Origin: Hyaloperonospora brassicae
Taxonomy: Eukaryota > Oomycota > Peronosporomycetes > Peronosporales > Peronosporaceae
Assembly: GCA_947650285.1 (NCBI GenBank)
Contig: CANTFL010000740.1
Span: 124,001-188,000, forward strand
DNA length: 64,000 nt
Direction of reading: 5' to 3'
Positions 1 to 11,740 of the stretch are shown here, piece by piece. Numbering within the stretch: position 1 is the stretch's first letter; each line of letters opens with the position of its first letter. The notes below the pieces were generated by a model, which was given only the letters and a program-made list of their open reading frames with translations, was not told where the DNA came from and searched no databases. The position numbers were made by a program, and so were the translations under genes.

Positions 1-800
1 TGACACAGTACTTCAAGTACGGTTTGAGCTAAATCTCATGACGAGTGCCTTTGATTTTTGACAATTCACAACGCACAGATTCAGGAAATACGTCCTTGAA
101 TTTGATTAATCCTCATACAAAGAATTTGCCTGAAGCGACTTCCAGGATTGAGCTTCATACCTTTCAATCCGTGTCTTCTCATTGATGACACTCTCGTCCA
201 TCGATGCTGCTGAAAACTCGTTCTCTTTCATTAAACACCATTGATGAACGAATATCAATGACGTACTTGTCCTCTGCAACAAGTACACAGATCTGCGTGA
301 CCGTGCCACTAGGCATATCATGTAATAATTGTTTTGTTTTCAACGCTGACAATTGAATTATCTTCGATGTTAACTTCAGAGGCACAACCACATCAAGTGT
401 ATAGGCGCCTACGCTTGATCCATCATTGATCAAGAAATTCAATGTCTTGGTTAATTCCTGGAAAGTAACATCTACAGGAATCTGAAGACTGTCTCCGTCA
501 GCATTTACCACTTGAGTAACGTCTTTCTTAAGTACATGGGGGACTCTTTTCCTCCACGTCTTCTGAAAGTGACAGTGCAACCCCCGTCAGGTAACGATCG
601 TCTACGGTCGACTTCCTAGTCGACCTATGACCTCCGTGTTGCCGATCACCGACAACCGGTTTCTTCTCTCTCGGATGCTGCGTTTCCGGAATGCTTCCTT
701 CACTCATTCCACTCGTCTTCGAGTGGTGGATCTTTGGAGTTAACTGTAAACTTGCAAAGTCGCCGGGAGTTATCTTCACAATGTAGTGATCGTATATACT
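1..800 (-). pseudogene. Element A: gypsy pol remnant (protease/RT linker), cut by window edge
   Basis: Minus-strand relic of a Ty3/gypsy polyprotein. The stretch around 106-230 reads as the linker just before reverse transcriptase in oomycete gypsy elements (DESVINEKTRIERYEAQSW), so the RT itself lies outside the window to the left. The frames at 179-580 and 528-779 fit the protease-to-RT interval but are in different phases, so the gene is broken by frameshifts. From 800 to 1280 I see no readable domain; it should be the gag-to-protease part. Family assignment rests on the linker and on the gag and LTR further right in the expected order. It belongs to a different gypsy lineage from elements B and C. 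Confidence 0.6.
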
Positions 801-1280
801 GCAATCTTGTACAGCTGTGCTAACGACCGTATTACAAGTGAAATGATCGCACTCACTCGAAATACATCCACATTATAGTAATCCTTTTGAGACGTAGTAG
901 AAGTCCATCTAATGAACAAGAGGCAGGCATCTTTAAGGATCGATGATTCCAGCTCACCCTTAGCTCTTATCTCCTAAGCCAAGTCAGAACTAGGATGACA
1001 TCAAACTTGTCATCCAAATCCAGTACGATAAAATCATCGTCGTACTGTTCGCCTTCTAACTCGCCAGAATTCCGACTACACGTTTCTTCACAGTAACAAA
1101 TGCGCCTGTCGCTAGGCGCACCATCGTTCTCGTCGGAGCGATTCCCGGTTCGACGAGCTTAAGCCTACGACCCTCTAGTGACTGGCGACGAACAAAGTTG
1201 TTTGACGCCCACGGTCAACTAGGGCGCGAAGTGACAAATAGATTGTCATTTAAATCGTCAAGGTGATGAGAAACAACTCA

Positions 1281-2246
1281 TCACCAGGTACAGAGACACA
1301 CATTGAATGTGTGTCGGGAGCAACCTTCGTCAAGAGATTTACAATTTGTCTTGTTGTTGCTGTAATAGTAGGGCGATCCGTCTTCACTGACCCCAACTAT
1401 TTTTTGGTGGTCCTCCTCGCTGCTGCGGCTTTGCAACAGCGTCGGACCCTCGTCCTCCAGCTCTCCTGGCTGGGGGACGGTTACTACGCTTAGCACCGCG
1501 AGGTACTGATCCGGGGCCACTGTGTTCATGTGAGTAGTGTCCCAGTTAAAAACAGCGATGGCATCCCAGCGATCTCTTGTCATTCGCAGGGCGAGGTTTC
1601 TTTCCCTCGACGTAATTGAGGCCCATTGGCTCTGGACCTCCGACCTCTGGTCTTCTCTGTGAGCGATAAGGGGTCAACGTAGTGTGAACCCGTCTCCCTC
1701 TTAAGGCTTTCTGTTCCGCAGCGTTGATTGTATTCAAGATCATCATGAGCTCTCTGCGGAACAGGTGATCCCTGACGCGACCATCTGGAAGTCCTTGAAT
1801 GAATATTGTGATCAACACAAATTTACTCACAGGATTCGCTACCATTCAACTTGAAAGGTAACGCACATGTTGGGCGTAAGCGTAAACATTACGCTTACCC
1901 TAATTGAGTTGCAAGAGCTCTGATAGAGTCCTGAACTCTGCCCTTGGAGGCTTAAACGTTTCGCTGAGCAGGGTCTTGACGATCCTTAACGACCCAAACA
2001 CGTTTGGGTCGTGCAACTTGAGACTCAGGGCTTAGTTCCTGGCGCCCCTGCCTATTATGACCAAGCAGATGCGACTTGCATTCTTTCATATTCGATGCTA
2101 CGGGCCTTGACGGTACCGTCTACCTCTACGAACCATCTCAGCAGGGAGTCTTCCTTGGCTACCCAGTACTTGGAGATCTCTAGCTTTAGAGGGTCCCGTC
2201 GACGGTCACGCGTCGACTCTGCGGACTGAGACTTCTGGTGTATCAA
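1281..2246 (-). pseudogene. Element A: decayed gypsy gag
   Basis: Reads right to left as a retrotransposon capsid protein. Near 2130-2220 it has the opening gag block (LLRWFVEVDGTVKARSIEYE). It continues at 1850-2010 with HDPNVFGS and a YAQHVRYL segment, then at 1546-1845 with a VLITIFIQGLPDG block, a GPEPMGLNY motif and the start of a zinc knuckle (1522-1563). The knuckle is damaged: a stop falls inside it and the last cysteine is a histidine. At least two stops lie in the 1850-2010 part and the frame changes again near 1550. The gag order (capsid, then knuckle) and the LTR upstream agree with a minus-strand element. Confidence 0.7.
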
Positions 2247-2534
2247 AGTTTCAGTTTGCTAGTGATCTTGTTGTTGCAACAAGGTCATCTGCGCTCGTCA
2301 CTCATCAAGTTTTCGTTGCGAGGACTTGCTGATGGTGGCATGCTGTTGGTCCCTATCCCTCGTGGATAGCATGGCCCAGATAGCTTCTTCGCCAACGGTC
2401 GAACTTATTTCTTCGATCGCACTCCATTCGACGTCGCTCATACAGGAAAAGCTTCAACGGATACAGTGAAAGCTGTCGCCTTCTGTATCGTCCAACATGT
2501 TCATGTTGGGCGATGCGAATGTGGTCGTTGGACG

Positions 2535-2552
2535 GAATTTAAAAAGCTACCA
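2535..2552 (-). promoter_or_regulatory. Element A primer-binding site
   Basis: On the minus strand TGGTAGC follows the LTR end after a 2-nt gap, the same spacing as in elements B and C. Only the first seven bases match the PBS of B and C; the remainder is T/A-rich and may have decayed. The stretch 2247-2534 between PBS and gag has no recognisable feature. Confidence 0.5.
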
Positions 2553-2554
2553 TG

Positions 2555-2998
2555 TGTAAGGGAGCACCGACAAGTACGTACTGGTTTGCCAGTACGGCGT
2601 TAACCTCTCACTGAATACAGTGAAGGTCAGTGCCCTGATATGTATAGCACTAATACAGAGGATGGTAAGCGACTAAGATAAAGAAGACCCTAGTCGTGGT
2701 AAAAGCAAAACTGTTACTTAAACAATTAAGTCCTACAACTCTTGTTTCTCTCGTTCGTCCCGACTTCATTATATTAATATGATCGAATGCAAGATGATGT
2801 CTACTCACCACCCATTGCGCGCGTCTAGCAGCGATTGGCTGGTTGATATAGTCACAATATCAACCAATGAGTAGCCCTTCGGTCATCCCAACAATTCCAC
2901 TGTGCTTCGTGATATTGTTAAAAGAAAATTCAACGTAATATACGTTGTTGCCATTTTCTTCTTGATGACAAATAGATGTAATGGGCTTTCCCGTTACA
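2555..2998 (-). repeat. Element A 5' LTR (TGTAACGG...CTTACA)
   Basis: On the minus strand it starts TGTAACGGG at 2998 and ends CTTACA at 2555 (444 bp). The central part near 2800-2870, with a motif reading CACCCATTGCGCGCGTC on the plus strand, matches the solo LTRs at 36138-36600 and 37949-38412 and the relic at 45819-46240, so all belong to one family. The right boundary is supported independently, because the sequence from 2999 onwards continues as a copy of another repeat found at 44.5 kb. The matching 3' LTR must lie left of the window. Confidence 0.75.
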
Positions 2999-3002
2999 GT
3001 AC

Positions 3003-3160
3003 TAGCTTGATGCAAAAGACATCCTAAAGCTTTTAGGAACAAGGATGTATGCGAAGGTACACCTAGCCTTCAAGCGAAGGAGAGAGTCGAAGAACGTAAG
3101 ATAGAAATAGCAACCGCAACCTGGAATTTGAATGCGCAATCGATGTCGACATGTCCAAAC
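3003..3160. repeat. Dispersed repeat R1, copy 1 (target of element A)
   Basis: About 130-150 bases starting at GTACTAGC are similar to 44530-44680: both read GTACTAGCNTGANGCAAAAGAC, then a GGATGTATGCGA block, a CCTAGC block, and a GTCGAAGAACG or ATCGAAGACCG block. The coding potential and class of R1 are unknown. Its left side is interrupted by element A. Confidence 0.55.
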
Positions 3161-4200
3161 TTCACGTGCGTATGTGTTTATCAACGTGCAGAGGTTAATC
3201 AAATATCGCTGCTTTTCACCTATTGCAACAAATCGATAAATAATAAGCTATTCGATGGAAAGGTAACAGCTTGTGCTCCATCGAGTCGGCTGCACCAATC
3301 GTATGTCGTCAGCCAATTCACGCTTTCCATCACACACTTGACAGTTAAGCAGCGGCTGTCATGCACGTGTTGTCCGGGCTGCAGCTTTTGTATTAACTTT
3401 GGTACAATGGCTGCGCCCGGGCCTGTTGTAGATTTCCACTTGCACCGCTCGATCGCCTCTTTACGCTCACTTGCGTCAGCAACTCGATCCATGCTCTCAA
3501 CACTTTTCTTGCGTACCATCGCATCAACGAGAGCATCGGCTTGCTGTAAATCAGCACACCATTGCCTCTAGAGACAGTATATGCTCGACAAGCTATGTTT
3601 TCTTCTTTGCTGCTAACGAGTCTGTGTCGTAGCTCAACAAAGTATTGCGTCCAAAACGTCTTCATCTACGATCTGTGCATCAGTGCATACGCTGCACAAG
3701 ACTAAGAGCGCCCATAGCCTGCGCATCTGGACGTGTATACCTGCTATTGCTTGTACGACTTCGTCGCATCGAAAGCCATTGGCGAGTCCGCCATCGAAAA
3801 GCATCGATTGTAATGCATCCAGAATTAAGCCGCGTATTCAGTCGCCAGGCGTTGCCAAGTAGGCAGCCAACGGCAACTTTGATGGGTTCAGCGACTCGCT
3901 GCATCGATCGAGAGTGTGACCGACTGTCTCATTCGCGACGTATCTTCCCATGACGTCGTCGTACCACCGCACGCCATCGACGATAGCTCGCATTATCGAG
4001 TGAGTAAACGCGTCTGTATCGCCATGACAAAAGCCACTGTGACTACAATAGCGCATCGACTTGGGACAATGCGTTCGTTCATTTATACATGCGATGCACG
4101 AAGCTGTAAATACTTCTCCGTCCTTCCCTATCCGTCTTGCACTGCATCCTATTGCCTGAGCGCTTTTCCCGCTCAACAAAAGGTGGTAAACACCTACGAC
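3160..4200 (-). other. Unassigned decayed coding region
   Basis: Several minus-strand frames of 90-115 codons overlap here (3220-3519, 3393-3665, 3680-3904, 3838-4179) without one continuous frame. Base composition is coding-like (GC about half). The 3220-3519 piece faintly resembles the tail of oomycete START/FYVE-type proteins (a KSTTGPGAAIVP block followed by spaced cysteines), but I cannot show a zinc-finger or START fold. Treat as an unidentified gene relic; it may instead belong to repeat R1. Confidence 0.2.
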
Positions 4201-4211
4201 CAGCCGTCGAT

Positions 4212-4265
4212 CTTATGATCTCGAGAGAGACCGTTGACAGAGAGACCCTTGAGAGAGAGACAATG
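4212..4265. repeat. GA-rich simple repeat
   Basis: Imperfect repeats of GAGAGAGAC lie directly upstream of the RNase T2 start. GA/CT tracts are common near oomycete promoters; no function is shown here. Confidence 0.6.
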
Positions 4266-4329
4266 TCGCATTAAGCGCACATATACACAGCACTTTGCAA
4301 TCGACCGCCTCTCTTCCACTATCTCACAC

Positions 4330-4667
4330 ATGAGGGCTTCGATCGCTTCGCTATGTTTCGCTTTCGCTCTCTGCTCGTCCGGTCGATTGCCACAGATACG
4401 AGCGATCGATTACGCGGGTGGCTGGATCAACAGCTCCGTGTCCACTGGCCTGTGCGTCGACATTTGCTCTGCCCCCAGTGCCACGTGCTTGACCAAAGAC
4501 CCCGCGTGTCTGGCCAAGCAGAACGTACCGGAGGACTTTGACTACCTCGTGCTCGAGCAGCTCTTCGTCCCGCAATTCTGTCGGGATCTTCTCGTGGGCG
4601 TAGACGGCACGATCTCGCACCAGAATGTCAACCCGTACCCAATGGGCATCACCTGTAGCCCGTATCG
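4330..4667 (+). pseudogene. Secreted RNase T2, 5' piece
   Basis: N-terminal part of a T2-family secreted ribonuclease, an enzyme that cleaves single-stranded RNA with two histidines and a glutamate. I chose the ATG at 4330 because a signal peptide follows (MRASIASLCFAFALC). An upstream in-frame ATG at 4234 would bury it. Cysteine-rich sequence and the T2 opening motif FDYLVLEQLFVPQFC (near 4530-4580) follow. The gene is cut at codons CSPYR by LINE D, before the catalytic CAS I motif. The rest of the gene resumes at 15310 after a 15-bp target duplication. This piece alone would encode about 113 residues and no active site, so it is not an enzyme. Confidence 0.75.
4653..4667. repeat. Target-site duplication of LINE D, left copy
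   Basis: CTGTAGCCCGTATCG here is repeated exactly at 15310-15324. Both copies encode part of the same RNase T2 segment (CSPYR), as expected if a LINE inserted into the gene. Confidence 0.8.
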
Positions 4668-7503
4668 ACATGTATTGGCTTTTCGTCCATTTTCGTATTA
4701 GTCGAGGTGCCTTACACAGCGACACGTCTTGCCGTTTTTGTGAATGGATACCGCTTCGGTCCACGTGACGCATATTGTGGTATTCGGTGAACCTTTGCCG
4801 AATACTATAATATATTGTGTAAAGGTTTACCTTAGCGCCACTTCTCGTTGTTTTGGTCTTCGATAGTTTCTATAAGGTGATCCTAGGGAAGGAAGACATT
4901 TGCGGGGCCTCTGTCATCGCTGTCGAGTGGACTACTGAGTTTAACATTTTGGCCTACGCTGCCTATACTGCTGTATAACCTTGCGATCGGTCTGCCTTTA
5001 CGCTAGTTGCTACTTTTCTCAATGATTTCGATCACATGTCGTGCCGCCTGACCAATTGGACGAAATCAATAGTAATTTGTTTATAGTCTCGCGAATTTGC
5101 GCTACCGCTAGACACATGTGGCCTCACTCTGCAGTCTTCCAGCGACTCTTGCCTTTAAATTTGTATTCTATGGGAAGACAGGACGCGATAGTCGATAACT
5201 GGTACGAGTGCATCCGACAAATAAAGTGCCGATTTATACTAGCTCGACCGACGAACCACATCGTGTAACAACGTGCTCAGCTTGCCAGTGCCATCGCGGT
5301 CCCAAATCCATTTTCTTAGCACGGCACTGTTGACCTCACCTGCCGTGATTTAGCAGTTGCACAGCTTGATGATAGACTTTATCTGGGACCTTCGAATCGG
5401 CAAGATGTCTCAACCCTAGGTCTTTTCCGAGATGGCCACACGACAGTTCCAGCAGGGTGCGCTAGCGGCGCCTTGTATTCGAATGGAACTGATGTCAGTG
5501 GAGGCGAAAAGAGTTAGACAGTGGGCTGCTGATTTTACTTTGCGATATCTAATCTTTAGCAACTTCTTTTGGGGCGCTAGCGAGTTGGAACGACCGGTAT
5601 CATGACGTGTTGGACGAAAGACTAGTAATCTCAATATCGATCGACTCTCTGGCTGAACATTTCAGAAATTGTTGAAACTTCAGCGACTCGTCATCCCCGC
5701 TAGGGTTTCGATGAGGAGGTCTTTTGACGAGCTGTCTACTTTACGTCGAGATACGACATTAAATACACTGACGATTGTTCTATCAATATTGATGTTCGCC
5801 GGGTGATTTATGGGAAACTACGTGCCTTGTAGATTGGTAAAGAAAAGTAGCAGCATTAGGGCGTATTGACCACAGGTTGCTGTTCTGCGCCATGCTCAAG
5901 GATAAGTCGTGGATGAGGGATCGACGGCGTCAGGCTCTTATTTCAAACAGGGACAAAATTACGAGAAATTATAATGATCTAGGTATTACAACTTTTAAGG
6001 CGGATATTCGTAGTTGCACTGTCTTCTTTTCGCTTACGCGTAAAATGGCCAACGAATATGCGGCAAACCAGTGGCGTTCTAGGTACTTTTTCTATGTTCT
6101 CTTTACAATTTTTAAGCACTGTAATTCGAACACTTAAGTTGGAATCTTAAATCAAGTGCTCAATAAAGGCACAACATTTTCATGACCGACTTCTCACTAG
6201 GCTGGTCCATCGCTGACACGTTTCGATACAGGCATGGAATGCAACTTAATTAAAATTTTGTCGATATTTATGTCATGCAATATATCCGCGTCTACATCCA
6301 GTGCTTTTGTTCACTTTGGTGCGCATCCCGCACTCACGCGCGTTGTACAAATGTGGTCTGGACGGAGAAGATGGCGGTCACAATAAAAAAATCAAACAGT
6401 CTATTAAATGATGAAGTTATTATAAAAACTAGACTTCTTGATGAAATTGTGATGACGAAAAACTTCATCGCAATTTCGACAAGGACCACTTGGTTCATAT
6501 TCGACGAATACGAACGTCTATATTGACTAACGCTTTTACGCTTTATCGTCTAGAGAGCAACAGCTGTGTTCTCTAGAAGTAGGTTGCACGACATATCTCG
6601 TGTGCCCCGTACCTGAATTTTTCGGCGGTTCTTCCATTTCTGATACTTTTTGTATTTTGGATCTACCCTAGAGCGCGTTCTAACAGGAAGTATTTACTGT
6701 TCTGGGAGACGACTTAAATTCATCGCGAAGGCTGACTAAAATGGCTGAATAAAAGACTGGGTGTTCGGCATAGACTTCTTGAGATCCCGCAACATGTGTG
6801 CAATTACGTTTAGCAATATTTCAATCCAGAAGAAATTCTTTCAACAGGTAGGATGAGGTATTTCCAGCAGCTCGCGATCTTTGAACTCTTGTCGTATCTA
6901 CGATACTCAATGTCATAGGGGTCGAGCGCCTCCGACGCATGGACGATTCGCCTTTGCCACGAAAGGTGCCCAAGCCAGAGCCAAGACCCTGTTCGACGAT
7001 CTGACAAAGGGTTTCGGAGACCGCCATAGTAGCCCGACATGAGAGGACTCGGGCAACGCTTTGTCCACGTAAGATCAGCATTCTCTGATACTCTCCTATT
7101 CTTCAAAATGTTGTCTACTTTAAAGGACCATTTTTTAATCTGGTGCCCAGGAGTGCTGTACCTCCTATAATTTGGACGGACGATCCCGAGAAAATCCGAG
7201 TCTGTAAAGGGCTGATCCGTCATTGTCCTACTTCACATCTAGACCAAAGCTTCATGTAATATGTGAATACCCAGAATGGTCCATACCTCTGCAGATAATA
7301 CTAATATTGTTACGAAATATCGATTTCTTGTCCATAGTCTTTTTCGTAAGCGAAGGATAGCGTTTACTCGCCCCTGTATGTAATTTGCGACAATTATTTG
7401 ATACTTAGAACCTTTGCACGCACCACCCTCCACGTTAATCACACTCCATGCGGCTTTTTGGACAGACACAAGTCTTATCGACCGATATCTATGTATTCTG
7501 CTG
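4668..7503 (+). mobile_element. LINE D, 5'-truncated, left part (RT to RNase H)
   Basis: Non-LTR retrotransposon relic. It begins in the middle of reverse transcriptase: near 4730-4785 it reads VNGYRFGPRDAYCGIR, matching the same RT segment of LINE E at 16215-16280. At 5170-5310 NWYECIRQIKCRFILARP and LASAIAVP match LINE E at 16650-16765. Near 7160 the RNase H opening (DGRSRENP) appears, followed by weak matches to the domain up to 7500. The distance from the RT motif to RNase H (about 2.4 kb) equals that in LINE E after its solo LTR is subtracted. Many stops and frameshifts are present. The region 5850-7100 shows no readable domain apart from this alignment. The element continues at 14665. 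Confidence 0.7.
7499..7503. repeat. Element C target-site duplication, left (TGCTG)
   Basis: TGCTG directly left of the LTR end is repeated at 14665-14669 directly right of the other LTR. Five-base duplications are usual for Ty3/gypsy integrases. Confidence 0.8.
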
Positions 7504-7961
7504 TGTAGCGGAGATATACATCTCCTTGAGTCAGAGGAAGAATTAACGCTCTTCAGCAAACTCTGTTTAAAGAACTCGACTCAGAGCGTCAAAGAGCTTG
7601 AAGGGCTTACGGTTCCCTATCCAGGTTACCAACGATTCAAAAATTCACAGCACAGAGTGCTTAAGCGTAGCTACCTGTACAAGGCGTTGCTAGATATTAT
7701 TAACGATCAAAGCCGCTTTGGGAAGGCACGTGTCTTAATAGATCAAAAGGGGAACTGAACTTTATTTCTTTTTTTGAAAAGAGCACCTCGAACTAAACGT
7801 ACTAAATCTAGACACTACTATTCGAATAAATACCTCTTTAAGATTTAGTAATTTGGCGACCGACACAATTCAGATCCAACAACTGATGTAGCGTTCTTAT
7901 AGCATCATTCATGGGACTTTGTACCTTGTGTAAACCACTCATGTTGTGTAAACCAATTATA
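7504..7961 (-). repeat. Element C 3' LTR
   Basis: Direct repeat of 14211-14664. The central part (about 7528-7795) is nearly identical to the other LTR but both ends differ clearly. Its terminal hairpin at 7510-7525 (GGAGAT/ATCTCC) is intact. Related to the element B LTR only at moderate similarity. Confidence 0.85.
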
Positions 7962-7972
7962 CCTCTTCCTTC
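7962..7972 (-). promoter_or_regulatory. Element C polypurine tract
   Basis: On the minus strand GAAGGAAGAGG lies directly before the 3' LTR, as expected for the plus-strand primer of reverse transcription. Element B has GGTGGAAGAGGG in the same place. Confidence 0.75.
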
Positions 7973-9345
7973 TAGACTGAAGTTACCAAAAAAAAACGTC
8001 AATCGAATTCTTTTATCGAAGAGAACGGTGAGCGTGCGCTTCAACCTCACAACTTGTCAAAGTACTACGTATCATAACATTGCCACTTCAAGATTCTCTG
8101 ACCCTTACCTCATATCTCAAATATGATGAGAAGGTGGACTGTGGTAGCGATAACAGTGTCTATGGTGGAGAAGGGACGATACCCAACCCACTTGATTCCA
8201 AAATGCTATTTCTCTTGGCACCCAATCCGTTTGTCTAAGGTGATGAAACCAGCGTGACAGCGGCGCAGCATCATGCGATATATGCAGGTGAAAATATCAT
8301 CACCAACCCACTCGACGAGAAGAAAGAGGTAAATCTTCAGCGAGACGAGAGTGCTTTTTGTCGTTTCAGGCCGAAAGGGTCCTCCAAAGCAATTGCGGCT
8401 ATGCTTTTGCAACAATGGCATCGAAGATTGCCTCCGTCATGAAGAAAATCATAACATTTCGACATGGACCATCGGTCCAGAAGCTACGTCGCCTGAAGGC
8501 GATTCCTTCCGCCAGGCATTGTACGATAGATACCTCATCCCGTATTAAAAACAGAAGGTCCGTAAAAAGCGCACCTTAAAAATATAGCTCTAATATCATA
8601 GTTTGACAGAGTAGGGGAGTGCCCGTACTGTTGTTGCTCGTAAATTACCTGAAGAGACAGACAATCGATTCATTCTCTGGGTGTATTGTCAACAACATCT
8701 TAGCAGTATGACAGCTATGATAAAAACTGCCGATGTGGCCTATGTTCGTTTTAAACAAAAGCTTCGGTAGGAATACGCTAATTTCAAGGCCAGACGTTAG
8801 TTGCGTAATCGCTCACGCTATTCTTTGGGTGCGCCGGTAGCCCGTGTTCCGAACATGTGGTGCTGAATAACCCGCTCTTTTCTATTATTATAGGTGAGAA
8901 GGGTTCTCCATTGCAAAAATCCCTAGCCGCGATGCTCAATCATCAATGACAAATAGGCGATTTTGTCAAAGGGGTAACTCATGACGTTATGAGATTTCCG
9001 ACTCCTTATACCCAGGTCACTTCACCTGATACTGATATTGGCCATGAAGACGATGTTGTTTTAGGAACCACTCCACATGGAACTGGTGGGTTCCTTGCTC
9101 ATCTAGCCGCGTCGGTGGTGGTCGGTGTACCGAAGGATGAGCATGAGAAGGTGCTTTTCGAGCTGAATTGTCTCCGTGAGACCAAAATTAAGACGTAATT
9201 TGCGTTCAATGCGACCCAAGGCCGCGTTCAGGCGTTAAAGCTGAGTCTAACGCGAATGAAGCATCAGCTTGACATCATGGTTCGATCTTAGCAGCCAATA
9301 TAAAGCCCTTATGTTGCTGCTAAAGCGCCTACAAGTTCAAGTGGG
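7973..9345 (+). pseudogene. Opposite-strand reading frame of element C
   Basis: Reads on the plus strand, against gag-pol. Blocks shared at protein level with the element B counterpart are NVNRILLSKRT (about 8000), LAPNPFV (8213), IITNPLDE (8298), TWTIGPEATS (8461), TADVAYVRFKQKL (8727), SPDTDIGHEDDVV and PHGTGG (9015-9090), and RMKHQLDIMVR (9258). Stops and frameshifts separate the blocks. The function is unknown; the block near 9200-9290 is rich in charged and leucine residues and could be a coiled coil. The part beyond the chromodomain (7973-8980) has no readable gag-pol strand product, so this reading frame is the only explanation I see for conservation there. Confidence 0.5.
9005..9105 (-). 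pseudogene. Element C chromodomain remnant
   Basis: On the minus strand it reads DEQGTHQFHVEWFLK and HGQYQYQVK, matching the chromodomain of element B. A stop replaces the conserved tryptophan that follows. Chromodomains at the integrase C-terminus mark chromoviruses and guide insertion to chromatin. The opposite-strand frame overlaps it. Confidence 0.6.
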
Positions 9346-9442
9346 ATGGTATTAAAAAAGCTTTAGTAAGTAGTGAAATGTTAGACACGGTGTGCGCGCA
9401 CAGTTTCGCGGAAGTTAAAAGCGTACACAATTCCCTTCGTCG

Positions 9443-10733
9443 CTACGAACGTGAATGGTCCAATAAAGCGCGGACGCGACTTTGATCTGAACATAGCAGC
9501 CAAAGCTTTGGTAAACTAGCGCAACTACTCCGTAATATGTCACCGATAGAGCAATTCATTCGCTTGGTGTGACCGTCGGTCTGCGGATGGTTTGCCGTAG
9601 ACATGTTCAATTGTGTGCAAAGAAACTTGAAGTAAACTTCCAAATTTTTACAATATATTGTCTCTATCGGAGATAACTGCCAACGGCAAACCGTGTTGTC
9701 GAAACACTCGATCGATAAACAGCGTAGCTGTACCTTCACCATTAATGGTATCTGGTACCGCCGCTAAATGAGCTGTCTTGCTCATACGGTCAACAAAGAC
9801 CACGATACCCGTATTGATATACGAATCCTTTGGCAAATTGAATAATGAGTCCATGCTGATGCACTCCCAATACCCCTTGGGTACAGTCAAACTTGCCAGC
9901 TGTGCGGCCGCGTGAGGTGAGGGTTTCACCCGTTGACACGTTTCACACGTACGCACATATGTGCTCACCCATTTGTATAGTTTGGGCCACCAATAGCATT
10001 GGCTAATTGAGCCATGAGTCTTGTCACGACCGAGATGACCACTCACCGCAGTATCATGTACCTCATATATGATCCTATACTTTAACGCATCACCATGAGA
10101 CACAACGATGCGAGGGGTATCCTCCACATCCGTGCTATAGCACAACAGGCCTTGATCGATCGAATATCGATGTAACCTCGCACGTAATCGTGCCGACAAT
10201 TCTATGTCTGAGTCCTCAAACTTCTCTCTCCCTAGAGCACGTAGCAGAGCTACACAGTGTTCATCCTTGGCATATGCCGTACGGATTAGGTCAGTGACCG
10301 ACGACGACATAGTCGTAACATGAGCAAGATCATAGTCAGGCCTGTGTGACAACGCATCAGCCAAAGCATTCTGCTTGCCCGGTTTATACTTCACCTCGAA
10401 GTTGTACTCGGCACAGAAGGAAAGCCAACGAGCCATTCTATGAGAAAGATGAGGCGACTGGGTCGCATTGCGTAGTGACGCATGATCTACATAGATCACA
10501 AACGGCTTAGAGTCAAGCAGATGAACTCTGAATTTGACGAGAGCGTACTTCATTGCAAGTAGTTCTCTCCCATGAACTGAATAGTTCTTTTCTGCAGCCT
10601 TCAGCTGCCAAAAATCAAACGCAATTACTCGTTCCCGTCCATCAGAATCTGTCTGTAACAGAGCTCTGCTTATGGCACAGTCAGATGCGCCACAGACGAC
10701 ACTGAAAGGTAGAATAGTATCAAGCAAAGCCAA
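9443..10733 (-). pseudogene. Element C RNase H and integrase
   Basis: The longest open frame of the element (361 codons, 9648-10733). It covers RNase H (DGRERVIAFDFWQLKAAEKN, then HGRELLAMKYALVKFRVHLL and DHASLRNATQSPHLSHR), the integrase HHCC zinc region (HDTAVSGHLGRDKTH, CETCQRVKP) and the first catalytic aspartate of the core (SMDSLF). The second is near 9660 (SDRD), where the frame breaks. A further piece at 9443-9640 has the STANHPQTDGHTKR segment of the integrase core. From about 9777 rightwards the DNA is nearly identical to element B. Between 9345 and 9443 nothing is recognised. Confidence 0.8.
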
Positions 10734-10989
10734 GATTAGCGCATGAACGATACTCTCTATGACAGCTCTAAATGCATTATGCTCGGTGATAGTCCAGCAT
10801 TACCCCAAATCCGTTTTGAGGAGATTGGATAATGAACGAGCCATATCTGCGTAATTCGCACTATTATATGCAAGTTATTGGTAAGGCCAAGCCACTCACG
10901 TAAGCCCTTTTGAGTCTTCGGACCGGCCAATCAATTATGGCTTATACCTTTGTGGGACCCGCTCGAAGGCCTCGCTTACCAATACAGCA

Positions 10990-11740
10990 CCCTAAAAGGG
11001 AATCTCTTCTGCACCAAATATGCACCTAGACGCGTTGGCGTACAACTTATTTGTGCGCATGCACTCGAGCACCGCTCGTAAATGTTCAATGTGATTGTCC
11101 ACATCTGACCGACCGTTCATAGCACGGCTATGGACAAAGATGTCATCAAAGTATGTCTGTGCATAACCTCTGTGAGGTCTGAACAATAGTGTCAATAGAC
11201 GATTGAATGTAGCCGTGGCATTTGGTATCCTTTGCGGCATAACAAGCCACTCCCGGAGCATACCGCTTGGATTGCCGACCGCTGTCAGCAGAATATCGCT
11301 CTCTCGCATAAGAAATTAGTTATAAACATTAACTAAGTCGAGCGCACTGTACACCATGCATCCCACCATATTGCTCTGAAGTTTATCTTGTCTGTAATTG
11401 ATGTCATTGCCGGGATGGTGGTCGTTTACAGCTTATTGTAAGCATTAGCAAAGATCCACTTTAAATTAGGCTTTTGACGCAGGGATTGGTGTGGAATGGG
11501 GAGATCAGCTTTCCCGAACCGATCCCACCGCGTGCTTTGCACGATAGAAGTCGTCAATTACTTCACACGGATCCTTCCGTAGAGGCCACCGCTCTGTTAC
11601 ACATTATTTGGTTCTACAAACCAAGTCAATCTTATGACGAACACCTCTATCAGGCGGTAAGAAAGATGGTGGGTTGTGACACATCACGTCTTGAAACTCC
11701 TATACCAAAGTGTAGAACGAATGAAGAGGATTCTCAACGA
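10990..11740 (-). pseudogene. Element C reverse transcriptase
   Basis: Gypsy RT with the catalytic YFDD box (QTYFDDIFVHS) near 11140-11165 and the block WLVMPQRIPNATATFNR, in which the usual glycine after MPQ is arginine, exactly as in element B. The N-terminal part (RHKIDLVC..., near 11620-11650) is in another frame. Stops after RES and between 11400 and 11500 are shared with element B. Confidence 0.8.
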
